Below the pieces are notes generated by a model. The model searched no databases and was not told the origin of the DNA. It saw only the letters and a list, made by a program, of their open reading frames with translations. 10,932 bases of DNA from positions 981 to 11,912 of the forward strand of contig FLMG01003206.1 of assembly GCA_900088475.1 (NCBI GenBank), in the 5' to 3' direction. The stretch's first letter is position 1. Each line of letters begins with the position of its first letter. Made by a program: the position numbers and the translations under genes. The DNA is from Hyphochytrium catenoides. Lineage: Eukaryota; Sar; Hyphochytriomycetes; Hyphochytriales; Hyphochytriaceae. Positions 1 to 8,488 of this stretch are shown in pieces.

Positions 1-611
1 AGAGAGGAAGAGACCATCACTGCAGTCACAATAGTAGTAATACCTCCGTCATCGCCGCCTAATGGTTTTGCCCTAGATAGCTGTTGGACGTAATAATACG
101 TGGGGATTCCCTTTACAAAGAACCGGTCGCAGTACCGCTTGAAGATGACTGTCACACAGATGCTCTCTTTTATCTCTCTTTCAATAAATAGCTCATTTCT
201 CCTACAAACGGCCAATTCCTCTCATAGAACCTCATAAAACCTCATAAAACAGAATCTCCTCACTGCATCTTAGTCCATACTCCTTATAGTCACACAATAA
301 ACCTACAGCCCAAAACGATCACGGCATAAAACAAGAAGATCAGACAATAACGGACCTCCTAGCCTCGTGAGAGGGGTGGGAGAAGGGGGCGGGGCATATG
401 ATAGTCGCTGATACACTTTTATACTTACTCTAACAACTATAGTAGTAGCTCCTCCTCCTCCTCGCTTCCCAGTGTTTTGTCAGAAGACCTGTGCGACCTA
501 TCCATGGTGGGCCGCTTGGTGTTCGGGAAAGGGAGTGTGGGAAACGACGAAGGGAGCAAAGAGAAAAGAATAACAACTGCTTCTTCATAGCAGCAGCAGC
601 TCGCCGTGGTG
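1..611. other. Non-coding, low-complexity stretch
   Basis: I see no supported gene here. The sequence contains a perfect-to-near-perfect triple tandem 10-mer, CTCATARAAC, at 221-250, a CTC-rich run around 450-463 and a CAG run at 591-600. Short open frames exist on both strands but follow the trinucleotide runs and lack recognisable domains. Confidence 0.6.
221..250 (+). repeat. Three tandem copies of a 10-mer
   Basis: The units are CTCATAGAAC, CTCATAAAAC and CTCATAAAAC, head to tail with no spacer. It is a minisatellite-like seed with one substitution in the first unit. No function can be assigned. Confidence 0.85.
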
Positions 612-1145
612 ATGAGATCAATGAGGTCAAGAAACAAGAAGAAAATAAAGCCAGTGGTACCATCAGCGAAGAGGGATGATGATGATATGAGTGACGGCGG
701 CGGGAGCATTGTCACAACAAGCAGAAAGGAGGTATGTGTACACCACTACTGCGACTTCTGCCTCGATTCATTGGAAAGGAAGGATCGGCCTACTAGGAAT
801 AGAGGTGCCCCCACAGGCTGGAGCTGTACGATGAGTGGTGGGGTTCTCATCTATCAGTGGCCGTTCTTCGCCTTCTTCTTTCTCCGTTGTTGGGCTTTGT
901 GTGGGGTGGCTAATGATCATCAAACTGCTGCTTGCTTCCTCCTTTGTCTACTGTTTCTCCAGGTTTTCCTTCTTCTTCGAGGGGCTCCTGTAGCTTGCTG
1001 CTTCTTGCTCTTTTACTGCGTCTCTCCTGCTGTTGCTTTTACTGACGATTGTTGCCTCCTGTGGTGGTCTCAACAATGCTACAACTTGAGTAAGTCTTCT
1101 CTTTCCCACTGCCGCTGTCCTCCTACGATCTACTATATCCCGTAA
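612..1145 (+). CDS. Unrecognised 177-codon open frame, Cys-rich and hydrophobic
   Basis: This is the longest uninterrupted plus-strand frame outside the SDR gene. It begins at the first ATG after an in-frame TAG at 588-590 and ends at TAA 1143-1145. The predicted product has a basic start (residues 1-21), an acidic RDDDD patch (21-25), a Cys cluster (C42, C47, C50, C72) and three hydrophobic stretches (about 79-99, 107-123 and 127-143). That layout could mean a small membrane protein. However, the hydrophobic part is encoded by pyrimidine-rich triplet runs (CTT, TTC, CTC), which contain few stops by nature and yield Leu/Phe/Ser/Cys automatically. I recognise no family. A chance frame is the more likely explanation; a last exon is possible. 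Confidence 0.25.
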   Translation: MRSMRSRNKKKIKPVVPSAKRDDDDMSDGGGSIVTTSRKEVCVHHYCDFCLDSLERKDRPTRNRGAPTGWSCTMSGGVLIYQWPFFAFFFLRCWALCGVANDHQTAACFLLCLLFLQVFLLLRGAPVACCFLLFYCVSPAVAFTDDCCLLWWSQQCYNLSKSSLSHCRCPPTIYYIP

Positions 1146-2099
1146 TGCCATCGTAATAACTGCTGCTAGTCGCTGTAATAAAGGCTATCAAGAACTCTTA
1201 GCTGCCAGCCGTCATCCCTTCTCCTTCTCCTCCTATTGGCTCTTACAGGTTCTTCCTTAAGTGGTAAACAACAACAAGATGGCTTGGCCTCTGGTTATTA
1301 TATGTCCTCAGCCTCCATTCAATCACGATCTCCTCGTCGCCCTCTTCCTTCGTCTTCTCCTCTACTAAAGCTAATCGGTACTTCCTCCTCGCCGCCATCA
1401 TAGGCATAAGGAAGTGATCAGTAGTAACAGCAAAGCACCCAGGGTCCAAGTGGTGGCACCGACCAGTGCCATGTCGTTGCCTAATAATGACAAGTGATCA
1501 GCTGGCTGCCTGCCTCTTGCTCCTTATTATTCTCCTCCCTTCATGTTGGATTTATTTGTCGTCATTGGATGGTAGTTCTCCTCTCTCTTCCTACTGAATG
1601 TCTTTCTTCTTCCTCGCTATTTGTCTTGACATGATGCCGCCGCCATTGCAAAACAACCTTTCTTCCTTCTGGAGCTACCACGTTCCAAGAAGGAGTGGTA
1701 TCGCTCAACCTCTCCTCCGCACTACTACGTAGGACACTAGAAGAGGAAGATTAGGGGCGTGCTGTGAGTGCAAAAGCATCGCGGCAAATCACGACTGCAA
1801 TAACAAGGGGCATGCTCTGCTTATCATCATGATCACCAATAGTCCCGTCCGCCTACTATGCTGCTGACGAAGGCGCGGGCATAGTGCCTGTTGTCATCAT
1901 ACAGAAGAGTCAGCAGCAGACAGAATTCTTCATAGAGCGCGTATCTGTTGACGGCCTTTTTCGCCATGCTGCCTCCTCCTTAGTTGTTTAGACAACACAG
2001 GAGAAGAAGAAGACCAGCAACAACGAGTGCAAATTTGATAAGGCGAAGAAGACTAGATAAAGGTGTGTGGAGTTGCTGGCAACAGGCTGCAATGGCAGC
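1146..2099. other. Non-coding stretch, pyrimidine/triplet-rich
   Basis: No gene, RNA or mobile element is supported. The plus strand is rich in CTCCT, CTTCTT and GCTGCT, so the minus strand appears to have open frames of E/R-rich or L/S-rich sequence. These have no domain, and other frames of the same stretch are equally open. Confidence 0.5.
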
Positions 2100-2586
2100 A
2101 TGGACCTTAACAAGAGGAAGAGTGAGCAGCCGCTGCTGCTGCTGGTGGTTCTGGGCGGCGCACCGCCCGCCGCTTCCGTTTCCCACCACGGAGGAGGTAG
2201 AGGAGGACGTATACCTACTAGGGCTTTGCTTCCTTATACTGAAGAAGATAAGAAGAATCCTACATCCTCTCTCCCCTCTCCTCTCTATCTCCTAATAATA
2301 ATAATACGCCAGTGGAAGAAGAAGAGCAAGCTGACCAAGAAGTGGTGGGTGCGGACCGCCATGTCTGAAAGTGCGGTAGAGGATGGATTTCCTAAGGTAA
2401 TATCTCTGAAGAGGGCCCAAAAGCGCACGAGTATAAGGTGACGCCAACATGGCAGATGCCCATACAGCAACACACATACACCGCACTTATCGTGCGTTTC
2501 AGACTCTCTATAACCTACTAAATAAGATAGCTCACAACCTGAACGAGACAGAAGAAAACACAGCGGAGACAGAGACAGGGAGGTAG
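2100..2586 (+). CDS. Possible small two-exon gene, unrecognised
   Basis: A frame from ATG 2100 runs 99 codons to CCTAAG at 2391-2396, which is followed by a consensus-like donor (AAG|GTAATA, intron start 2397). A plausible acceptor, TGCGTTTCAG, ends at 2502. The frame resumes in phase 0 for 27 codons (starting TLYNLLNKIAHN) to TAG 2584-2586. The 106-nt intron would replace an alternative tail in the unspliced frame that ends at 2441. The predicted 126-residue product has a basic start (MDLNKRKSEQ), Gly/Arg-rich and Lys-rich patches, and an acidic Glu/Thr-rich C-terminus. I recognise no domain. The second exon reads like protein, but both splice sites could occur by chance. Confidence 0.2.
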
Positions 2587-2957
2587 GAAGAGTAATGACC
2601 AAGAGGAGAAACAGAGATATCGAGAGAGTGGAAGAGGTAGAGGATGAGAAGAGAAGATGGCACAGCTGGGATTGGAAGAGAAAGAAGAGCGGGACGAGGG
2701 GCAGAGACATCATCACCTCTTCAACTTGGGCGGACGACATTCCCAGAGCCAGAAGTAAGATGGTTCGGAGTGAATGACCGTCCGCTAACCTGTGCTGGGA
2801 CTCCACGCCCTTCTACCGAGTCATAGAACTCTTCTTTTCCTGGGGAGTCAGCGTCCCATCTGGGCAGCAGAGCGCGCGACACGGCGCCAATCCTGCCGCT
2901 ACGTTACTTTAGTTCAGACCCACCTTGCAGCTATCTTCTATCCTGACGGTGGGAAGA
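2587..2957. promoter_or_regulatory. 5' flank of the SDR gene
   Basis: The first 200 bases are GA-rich with short open frames on both strands. The last 140 are more GC-rich and include a CCAAT pentamer at 2887-2891, 67 bases before the chosen ATG. No TATA box is evident. The string TTGCAG at 2925-2930 could be a splice acceptor for an upstream untranslated exon. The promoter role is inferred from position only. Confidence 0.35.
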
Positions 2958-4121
2958 ATGACGACTGATCACCCAATCCGCACAGTCCTGATAACCGGCG
3001 GCTCTTCAGGCATCGGTGCCGCTTTGGTTCGTGCATTTGCTGGATCCAATCATAGCGCCCTAGAGAATTCGGGTCCGCTGTACCAGGTCTGGTTCACCTT
3101 CCGCTCTGGCGAGCAGCGGGCTAAGGCTCTGCTTGAGGAGATCAACAACAGTAGCCACAATGGAGATAGTGGAGAAGTTGGGAAACAGCGAGGAGTCATT
3201 CAACATCGCGCGTTCCACTTCGACCAGGGCAGCTGGGACAGCCAGCAGCTCCTCCTGCAGGCCCTGCCCGGCCCAGTCGATATCCTAATCCACAACGCGG
3301 CGCTGGGCAGTGCGACCGTGAAACACTATGCGCAAGAAGAGCATCTCCGCGACCAAGCGCTGCTGCAGGTCAACGCCCTAGGAGTCCTCTGGCTCACCGA
3401 GGCTATTGTGCCAGGTATTGAGGAGGGAGTTTTGGCTGCGCTCTAACTCTCTCTGATTTGTCTTCCGCTCATCTGCCAATTCGAACCGTGAAGATGTCTA
3501 TCCTACATATGTAAATGTTGAGTCCTGGAGATCCATGCCCTAGTGGCACACTTATCGCCTCCTTTGGTCCTCCTCCTCCGATTCGTTCTTTGCGAGCCTT
3601 CCCCTTCCTTCTTCCATGTCATCCTCCTTCAATTCTGTGTGCTGACTCTCTTCTCTTAAAATATCTCTTTCACATTCACGCCTCTGTGTCGCTAAGGCAT
3701 GGTTGAGCGGGGCTACGGCCGAGTGGTGGTGATCAGTTCGGTAGGCGGGGGCATTACGCAATTCCCCGCTTTCCGGCTTGCGGACGGGATGAGCAAAGCT
3801 GCGGTAACCTTCATGGCCCGCCAGCTCGCCGCGCAGCACACCCACACGCCCGTGGGGGTCTTCTGCGTGTGTCCAGGGGCCACGGACACTGATATGTTTC
3901 AAGCCAGCACGCTGCAGAATATGACCGAAGAGGAGCGCACCAACTTCGAGGCTCGGTTGCCTAAGAAGCGACTCATTGTGCCGCAGGAGATAGCATCTGT
4001 CGTGCTCTTCCTCTGCAAGCCAGAGGCCGAGTGCCTCCATGGCGCTGTCATTGATGCCTCGCTAGGACTTGGGGTGCACCCCGGCCTCATGACAGGAAGA
4101 GAAGAAAGGGAGAACCACTGA
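2958..4121 (+). CDS. Short-chain dehydrogenase/reductase (SDR), two exons, catalytic Tyr replaced by Asp
   Basis: The gene encodes an NAD(P)-dependent oxidoreductase of the Rossmann-fold SDR superfamily; the substrate is unknown. Exons are 2958-3414 and 3697-4121, giving 293 residues, within the classical SDR range of roughly 250-300. Visible motifs are the cofactor loop TGGSSGIG (13-20), Arg49 after strand 2 (suggesting NADP preference), Asp89, HNAA in place of NNAG (112-115), Asn139, the ISS serine (166-167), Lys186, and PGATDT after strand 6 (212-217). The YxxxK position reads D182-G-M-S-K186, so the catalytic Tyr is Asp (codon GAC 3783-3785; TAC would be Tyr). I chose ATG 2958 (AAGAATG, purine at -3). 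The open frame extends upstream to a non-ATG triplet at 2925. GC content is clearly higher than in the flanks. No targeting peptide is evident, so a cytosolic location is inferred. Confidence 0.92.
3415..3696 (+). other. Spliceosomal intron in the SDR gene (282 nt)
   Basis: The donor is CCAG|GTATTG and the acceptor GCTAAG|GC. Splicing joins codon 153 (G|GC, Gly) and continues in frame into GYGRVVVISS. Pyrimidine-rich runs cover 3580-3640 and 3645-3690, and CTGAC at 3642-3646 is a candidate branch site 51 bases before the acceptor. Retention would add ten codons and stop at 3444-3446, deleting the serine, lysine and C-terminal half of the fold. Strong SDR homology on both sides fixes the intron boundaries to within a few bases. 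Confidence 0.88.
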
Positions 4122-5340
4122 CGCCAGGCCGAAGATGAACTTCCTGCTGCCTTACCCTTAGGATGAGGATTAGCATTATTCTCTACTACTGCTCCGTTAT
4201 CTCTTTATTATTCACTCCGTAGCTCACCTTGCACCATCATCTCTGAGAAAAGCTGAAGCGAACTGAGCTTGAATACTGCCTTCGTTTTAAATAGAATGTT
4301 TCTTCTTTCTTCCCGGCCCAGCCCTACATTTGCTGTGAAGTAGCGTTCTTGGCTCGAGGCTACCTAAACGATATATTGCTCTAAATTAATGGCAGACTCC
4401 TGCGGCGTTTGCTGTATCCAAACTGCTTTGGCGGGCCAGGTAGCACTTGCTGTCCTCCTGTCGGAAACACCATAGGAAATCCGAGTAGAACTGAGAAGGG
4501 ATTTTGTCCAATGCTTATTACTCCTCTGTATGACGCGGAATTATAAGGAACGGAGAAGTCCTTGCTGAGGACACAGCAATCCTGTACTTCTTGTTGTCTT
4601 GGGTGTAAGAAGAGTTCATTGACAGCTTAGGTTGGAAAGAGGTTTACTATAGTTCGCACTACAAGGCTCATGATTAGCTCTAGAGTCGTCGCAAAGAGAA
4701 ATGGAGGTAGCCGAGAAGGAAAAGCCTCATCAACATCTTCGACGTACTTGGTAGTAGCTGACGGTAGTTAGGCTAGGCTTCGCAAAACAGGAGGCCAGAG
4801 TCTCCTCAAAACGCAGCTCCACACATCCAAGTGAAAAGTTTGAAGAAGTATTAAAATGGAAAAGTGCAAGAAGAAGAAGGGAGTACTAGAATGGGATTAT
4901 GATGGATGACGTCATCTGTTCAGATAATGATGGGCACTTTGTTGGAGCGAAAGGCGCGAGGTTGGCCACTGCTACTCGCGGAGGAGTGATGGCCAAAAGA
5001 GGACGGCTGTTTATTGGCAACCTTGACGGCTCTAGCAGCACCACGACGGAACGACAACATCGGTAGAAGATGATGTAAATCCCTACTTCTTTTTCTTACA
5101 TCATGCTTGCTGTGAATGCTGCACAGCCTGATGTCATCAATGGTCAAGCTTGTCCATCAATTGTCCAACAAATTGTCCAAGTTCAAGTAGAGTTTGTCGT
5201 TGCTTAGGTGGAGGGGTACATGGAGGGTGGTGGTGGTGATGGTGACCGAAGAATGCCTCCACTATAAGTAGTAATCCGTTAGTTCGCTCGGTATGTGCAC
5301 CACCACCATCTGACGCCATTTACATATTATTATGGGGTGA
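4122..5340. other. 3' flank of the SDR gene and intergenic DNA
   Basis: No secure gene. No clear AATAAA follows the SDR stop. On the minus strand, a short ATG frame begins near 5069 with a basic, Ser/Ala-rich start (MLSFRRGAARAVKV), superficially like a mitochondrial presequence, but it stops at 4920 and I found no continuing exon. Another minus-strand ATG frame (5319 down to 5137, 60 codons) encodes six consecutive His from a GGT run. Three tandem copies of TTGTCCA-type units lie at 5150-5183. Confidence 0.5.
5150..5183 (+). repeat. Three tandem TTGTCCA-based units
   Basis: The units are TTGTCCATCAA, TTGTCCAACAAA and TTGTCCAAGTT, adjacent to one another. It is a short imperfect tandem repeat of unknown significance. 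Confidence 0.7.
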
Positions 5341-5478
5341 ATGATGGGTACTTCTTACGGTTTAACCCTAACCCAGGAGATCACCATTCCGAGCGTTGTC
5401 CTGAAGCACCACTTCAAGATCTCACCGACCATCCTCAAGCAAAGAAGTGCTGCCTTCCAAGCTGTTCGTCCTGGTTGA
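5341..5478 (+). CDS. Unrecognised 45-codon open frame
   Basis: ATG 5341 follows directly after an in-frame TGA (5338-5340) and runs to TGA 5476-5478. The product begins MMGTSYGLTLTQEITIPSVV and has an alternating hydrophobic/polar texture and mixed composition that looks more protein-like than the triplet-repeat frames around it. No family is recognised. It could be a first exon whose continuation I cannot identify, or chance. Confidence 0.15.
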   Translation: MMGTSYGLTLTQEITIPSVVLKHHFKISPTILKQRSAAFQAVRPG

Positions 5479-5566
5479 TGAGAGAGAAGAGAAGAAAGCA
5501 GAAAGGTACTATTATGTGTCGACTTGATCTCTATAGTCAGTCACCTATATGTGTTGAACCCCTTTA

Positions 5567-6058
5567 ATGGCTTCAGAAGATGAAATCAGCGACCGCACCA
5601 TGGCCGATGAGGAATAGGGAAGAGTCTCTGTGTCTGTGGATGATCTAGCACCCCACCACCAGCGCTTCACCAATAGAAGCTCTTCTTCTGCCTTCTTTGG
5701 AGAGTATAGAGCACTCTTTGGGAATTTGGAAAGGAGGAGAAGGGAACGAACCAGCAGGGTCAGTGACGACAGCAACCTGTTCCTGGAACTCAAGAGTAGT
5801 ATCTCTGTAGGAAAGAAAAATGGGCGTAACAGCGCAAACTGCTCTGCGCTACCTCCCCGCTGAAGCTACTATGGGCAGACCGGCAGGCTACAGTCTCAAA
5901 TCTACCGAGACAGGTTGACGCCATGATAAGCGTCCGAGAAGAAAGTCCTGCTGGGACTCACTACCCTATTAGCCTCTCTCCTCTCTTCTTCCCTAGCAGC
6001 ATCTGATTTGGAAAAACTGTTTCGCGACAAAGAATTGAAAAAATGTATTTATTTATAA
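5567..6058 (+). pseudogene. Coding-like frame broken by an in-frame TAG, with possible second exon
   Basis: ATG 5567 opens a frame with an acidic start (MASEDEISDRTMADEE) that meets TAG at 5615-5617. The same frame then stays open to TGA 5861-5863, with a basic ERRRRERTSR patch and a charged segment. A possible donor (A|GTATCT, intron from 5799) and a pyrimidine-rich acceptor (TTCCCTAG, ending 5996 or AG at 5999) would join phase 1 to a last exon starting SDLEKLFRDKELKK and ending at TAA 6056-6058. The downstream exon looks like a charged helix. The TAG means that either the frame is decaying, the true start is downstream, or the whole reading is accidental. No family is recognised. Confidence 0.2.
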
Positions 6059-6633
6059 ATTCTTATCAAAGCAGAATAGACAGTCTTCTGTCACTCTGCT
6101 TCTCAGTTCCTCAGCGTATTTTCCATTCAGCAAGCTGCTACAGTGAAGGCAAAGGAAGTCCAGACCAACCCCATCATTTGGGTCCTTAACAGGTAGTGGA
6201 ACCTTCCCCACCTTACTACTGGCAATAGACACTCTTTCTTCTCCCTATCGCTCCTATTGACCCTTTCTTTATTACTGATGGATATGAAGCCACTAGTCCT
6301 TTTTATACCTACCTGTATCCGCTATGCAGCTGGCTTTGCCAAGCATCTTTCTTCTGTTGGATAGCACCTCGTCCAATGCGGTGAAGAAGCAGTAACCTTA
6401 CCTCCTCTCAAAGATGATCCTTCCACTCGCACCTCGCCACTCGTGAAGAAAACCCTGACTTCAGCTGCACAATGCAAATAAAACGGATAAAGAGATTTGT
6501 TGGTGCGATCAAGCGGAAATGTTTACATCCAACACATCGGAGATGAACTGACGAATTCCTCTCTCAGCTAGCAGCACGCACGGCAGTAGTAGTAGACATG
6601 ACTACTGCATTGTAGAAGATGACGTGCTCTTGA
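6059..6633. other. Intergenic stretch with nothing recognised
   Basis: Mixed-composition DNA with AT-rich sequence near 6040-6070 and a TAG triplet run near 6584-6593. I see no gene, RNA gene or repeat that I can support. Confidence 0.5.
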
Positions 6634-6927
6634 CGGACATACTTCTCCATTACGCCGGTGACTGAAAAGGAAACATCCACAGTGGTCGTCACTTATCGCA
6701 ACCTCTTCACGAAGCCACTTCTTCCACCCTCAAAAGTTTCTCCTGGCGCCGAACGGGGTCTTACAGTGACCGAGATACCTTCGGTCAAGCTAGAACGCTT
6801 ATTTAAAGGCGTTGGTGAACAGAGTTTGAAGGCGCTTCATGGCTCTCCGTGCCGCTCACAAATCCGGATAGTGCAAGGATTGGACGCCGTTCTGATACCT
6901 TGCCACAATCCAACTTCCCTCTCTTAA
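6634..6927 (+). other. Open frame without ATG, possible exon or remnant
   Basis: After TGA 6631-6633 the frame is open for 97 codons to TAA 6925-6927, with no ATG. The translation has balanced composition (for example VTEIPSVKLERLFKGVGEQ), unlike the surrounding low-complexity frames, so it may be an exon or a decayed gene. A perfect 7-bp stem, TGACCGA/TCGGTCA with a 7-nt loop, lies at 6767-6787 within it. No family is recognised. Confidence 0.15.
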
Positions 6928-7225
6928 AGGCGATGCAGGAGGTGGGGCCTCGTGGAAGAGGTGATTAGATAGAGGGTTCGAAGGTCAAGCTATGTATTAC
7001 CGGAATCCTGATGAGTCTGTTATAATGTATGGGATTCGTAGACTTTCTTATTTAGGTTACCTGGTGCTCGTACGTTTATTGACCACTTTTAGGAAGAACC
7101 GAGGAGTACTACTACAAATCTCTGTGCTACACTACCAGTAATAAACCGACCAACTCTTCAGGCCTATTACTAAAACCTCTTCTTGGACTGCGGCGGCTCC
7201 ACCTCTCCTCCGTCGTGGCATCTGC
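6928..7225. other. Intergenic DNA left of the inverted-array element
   Basis: I see nothing supportable here. A GGGTTCGAAGG string near 6972 resembles a tRNA B box but lacks the required final CC and any A box at the right distance. Confidence 0.5.
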
Positions 7226-7282
7226 TCCAGCGCTGTAATTGCCCGTGGCAAAGGAAGGCGACTGCGCACCATCTGTGCACAC

Positions 7283-7295
7283 ACCGGATGAGTAA
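7283..7295 (+). repeat. Inner inverted repeat, left copy (ACCGGATGAGTAA)
   Basis: Identical over 13 bases to the reverse complement of 8663-8675. It marks the point where each array begins, at a similar distance from the outer end (57 bases on the left, 28 on the right). Confidence 0.8.
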
Positions 7296-7554
7296 TGAGT
7301 ACAATACTCACATGATGAGTGAGTATGAGTGAGTATTGGGCTTTTCTGTGTACTTGAGTAACTCATGTTCTATGAGTACTGGTTACTCATAGAGCCTCCC
7401 CTATGAGTATGAGTGAGTACAATGTACTCGAGTATACTCATACATGTTTTCGATCGAGATACTCATACGTGAGTACTTTTAAGCCCTCTTATGAGTAGGC
7501 TATGAGTAAGATGAGGAGTAGGCCATGAGTAAAATAATGAGTAGGCTATGAGTA
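7288..7554 (+). repeat. Left array of ATGAGTA words in both orientations
   Basis: By direct count, GAGTA or its complement TACTC occurs 21 times between 7290 and 7554, usually within ATGAGTA/TACTCAT. Some copies abut as palindromes (GAGTAACTC, GTACTCGAGTATACTC), so the strand can fold locally. The last part (7491-7554) is six same-direction copies separated by 4-7 bases (for example GGCT). Spacers vary in length and sequence. Confidence 0.9.
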
Positions 7555-7811
7555 GCCTGAGGGGTAAAGGACTAGATAATGACGAAGGAAGGATGACTAC
7601 AGTGCTGGCTGAGGGCATAGTTCTAGTCGTAGAAGTTAGAGGAGAAGAAAATCTGCAGCTAGTAGGAGCATTATTTATCGGTTGCTGCTGAAGAACGACG
7701 ACAAGGAGGCGAGGAAGGACGCCAACAAGCAGGAGATGAAGACTACTGCTGGTTGTTACTTGTCTTTTGCCTGTTCTTCGAAGATGCTCTTCGTCGGCTT
7801 TATCTCTTATT

Positions 7812-8216
7812 ATGGAGGGTGCAACCATTGAAGAACCAGAACTGCAGAAGAAAGAAGAATGCGATCATCCACTCATGGAAGAGTGGAAGAAGAAGAGGAG
7901 AGGCATCATCAGGCACTACGTGCATCTTCTTCGTCTTCTCATAGTCTTCTTCTTCTTCGACGCTTCGCTCTCCTCCTTTCTCTCAGTCATCCTAACAAAA
8001 TCATTGTTCCTCCTACTACTATGTACCTGTTGTTATTATATTCTCATATCATGCCAGTCCCTTCTTTTCTTCCAAATTGGTGGCTCTTCTTATTTAATAA
8101 CTTCTTTGTACATCCTGGCGCATTCAAGGGCTAGTAGTGATTATAAGAATGATTATGATTCCCCTTCATTACCCGCCACACTCTTCATTCATCGTTGCTG
8201 GCAGCAGGTGGTATGA
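7812..8216 (+). CDS. Possible 134-residue membrane protein inside the array-bounded unit
   Basis: ATG 7812 has a favourable context (ATTATGG: A at -3, G at +4) and the frame runs to TGA 8214-8216. The product would have an acidic/basic charged N-terminus (residues 1-35, including KKEE and EEWKKKRR), then three hydrophobic stretches at about 36-61, 65-88 and 92-104, and a polar tail. It is the only sizeable plus-strand frame in the interior. No family is recognised. The hydrophobic part comes from T-rich triplet DNA, and an antisense ATG frame (7828 down to 7463) overlaps the same start, so this may be accidental. Confidence 0.25.
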   Translation: MEGATIEEPELQKKEECDHPLMEEWKKKRRGIIRHYVHLLRLLIVFFFFDASLSSFLSVILTKSLFLLLLCTCCYYILISCQSLLFFQIGGSSYLITSLYILAHSRASSDYKNDYDSPSLPATLFIHRCWQQVV

Positions 8217-8488
8217 TGATGCAAAGCATAGTAGCATGACGATGAAGCCAGAGGACAGAGATAATAAAGGAATGATCGATGAAAGGACTCATTATTATCG
8301 TGATGATGTCGCCGCTATCTGCGTTAGCTGACAGGCAAACTGAAAAATAGTAGTATCAAAGTGACCAGCGAGAGGTGGTGGGCCGAGCGAGGGTGGTGAA
8401 AAGGGTGGTGGTGCTGTGCAAAGCAGACATCGTACTCGTAGTGTTGATGGGAAGAAGGTGGTGGTTCCTTATCATTTTGTTAAGAATG

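Noticed and set aside
2285-2806. 173-codon minus-strand open frame
   Set aside because: Its Leu/Phe/Ser-rich product simply reads the complement of GAAGAG-type runs, it begins at a non-ATG triplet, and it has no domain.
2925-2957. Upstream start for the SDR (12 extra residues)
   Set aside because: It would begin at TTG, which is not a normal eukaryotic start. ATG 2958 has a good context and lies just before the Rossmann strand, as usual for SDRs.
3552-4040. 162-codon minus-strand open frame
   Set aside because: Antisense to SDR exon 2 and the intron. The plus strand has clear SDR motifs, so this is a shadow of GC-rich coding DNA.
5137-5319. 60-codon minus-strand ATG frame with six consecutive His
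   Set aside because: The His run comes from a GGT/GAT microsatellite. No recognisable domain and no supporting splice or neighbour context.
5360-5373. Telomere-like TTTAACCCTAACCC
   Set aside because: Only about two CCCTAA units, surrounded by ordinary sequence. Too short to indicate a telomere or an interstitial telomeric tract.
6968-6985. Possible tRNA B box (GGGTTCGAAGG)
   Set aside because: Lacks the conserved CC at its end, and no A box or foldable cloverleaf lies upstream.
7288-7554. CRISPR-like array
   Set aside because: The repeat is only 5-7 bases, occurs in both orientations, and has no uniform spacers. The context is eukaryotic.
7463-7828. 121-codon minus-strand frame with a true ATG
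   Set aside because: Overlaps the start of the 7812-8216 frame and runs into the ATGAGTA array. Low-complexity composition and no recognised domain; kept only as an alternative reading.
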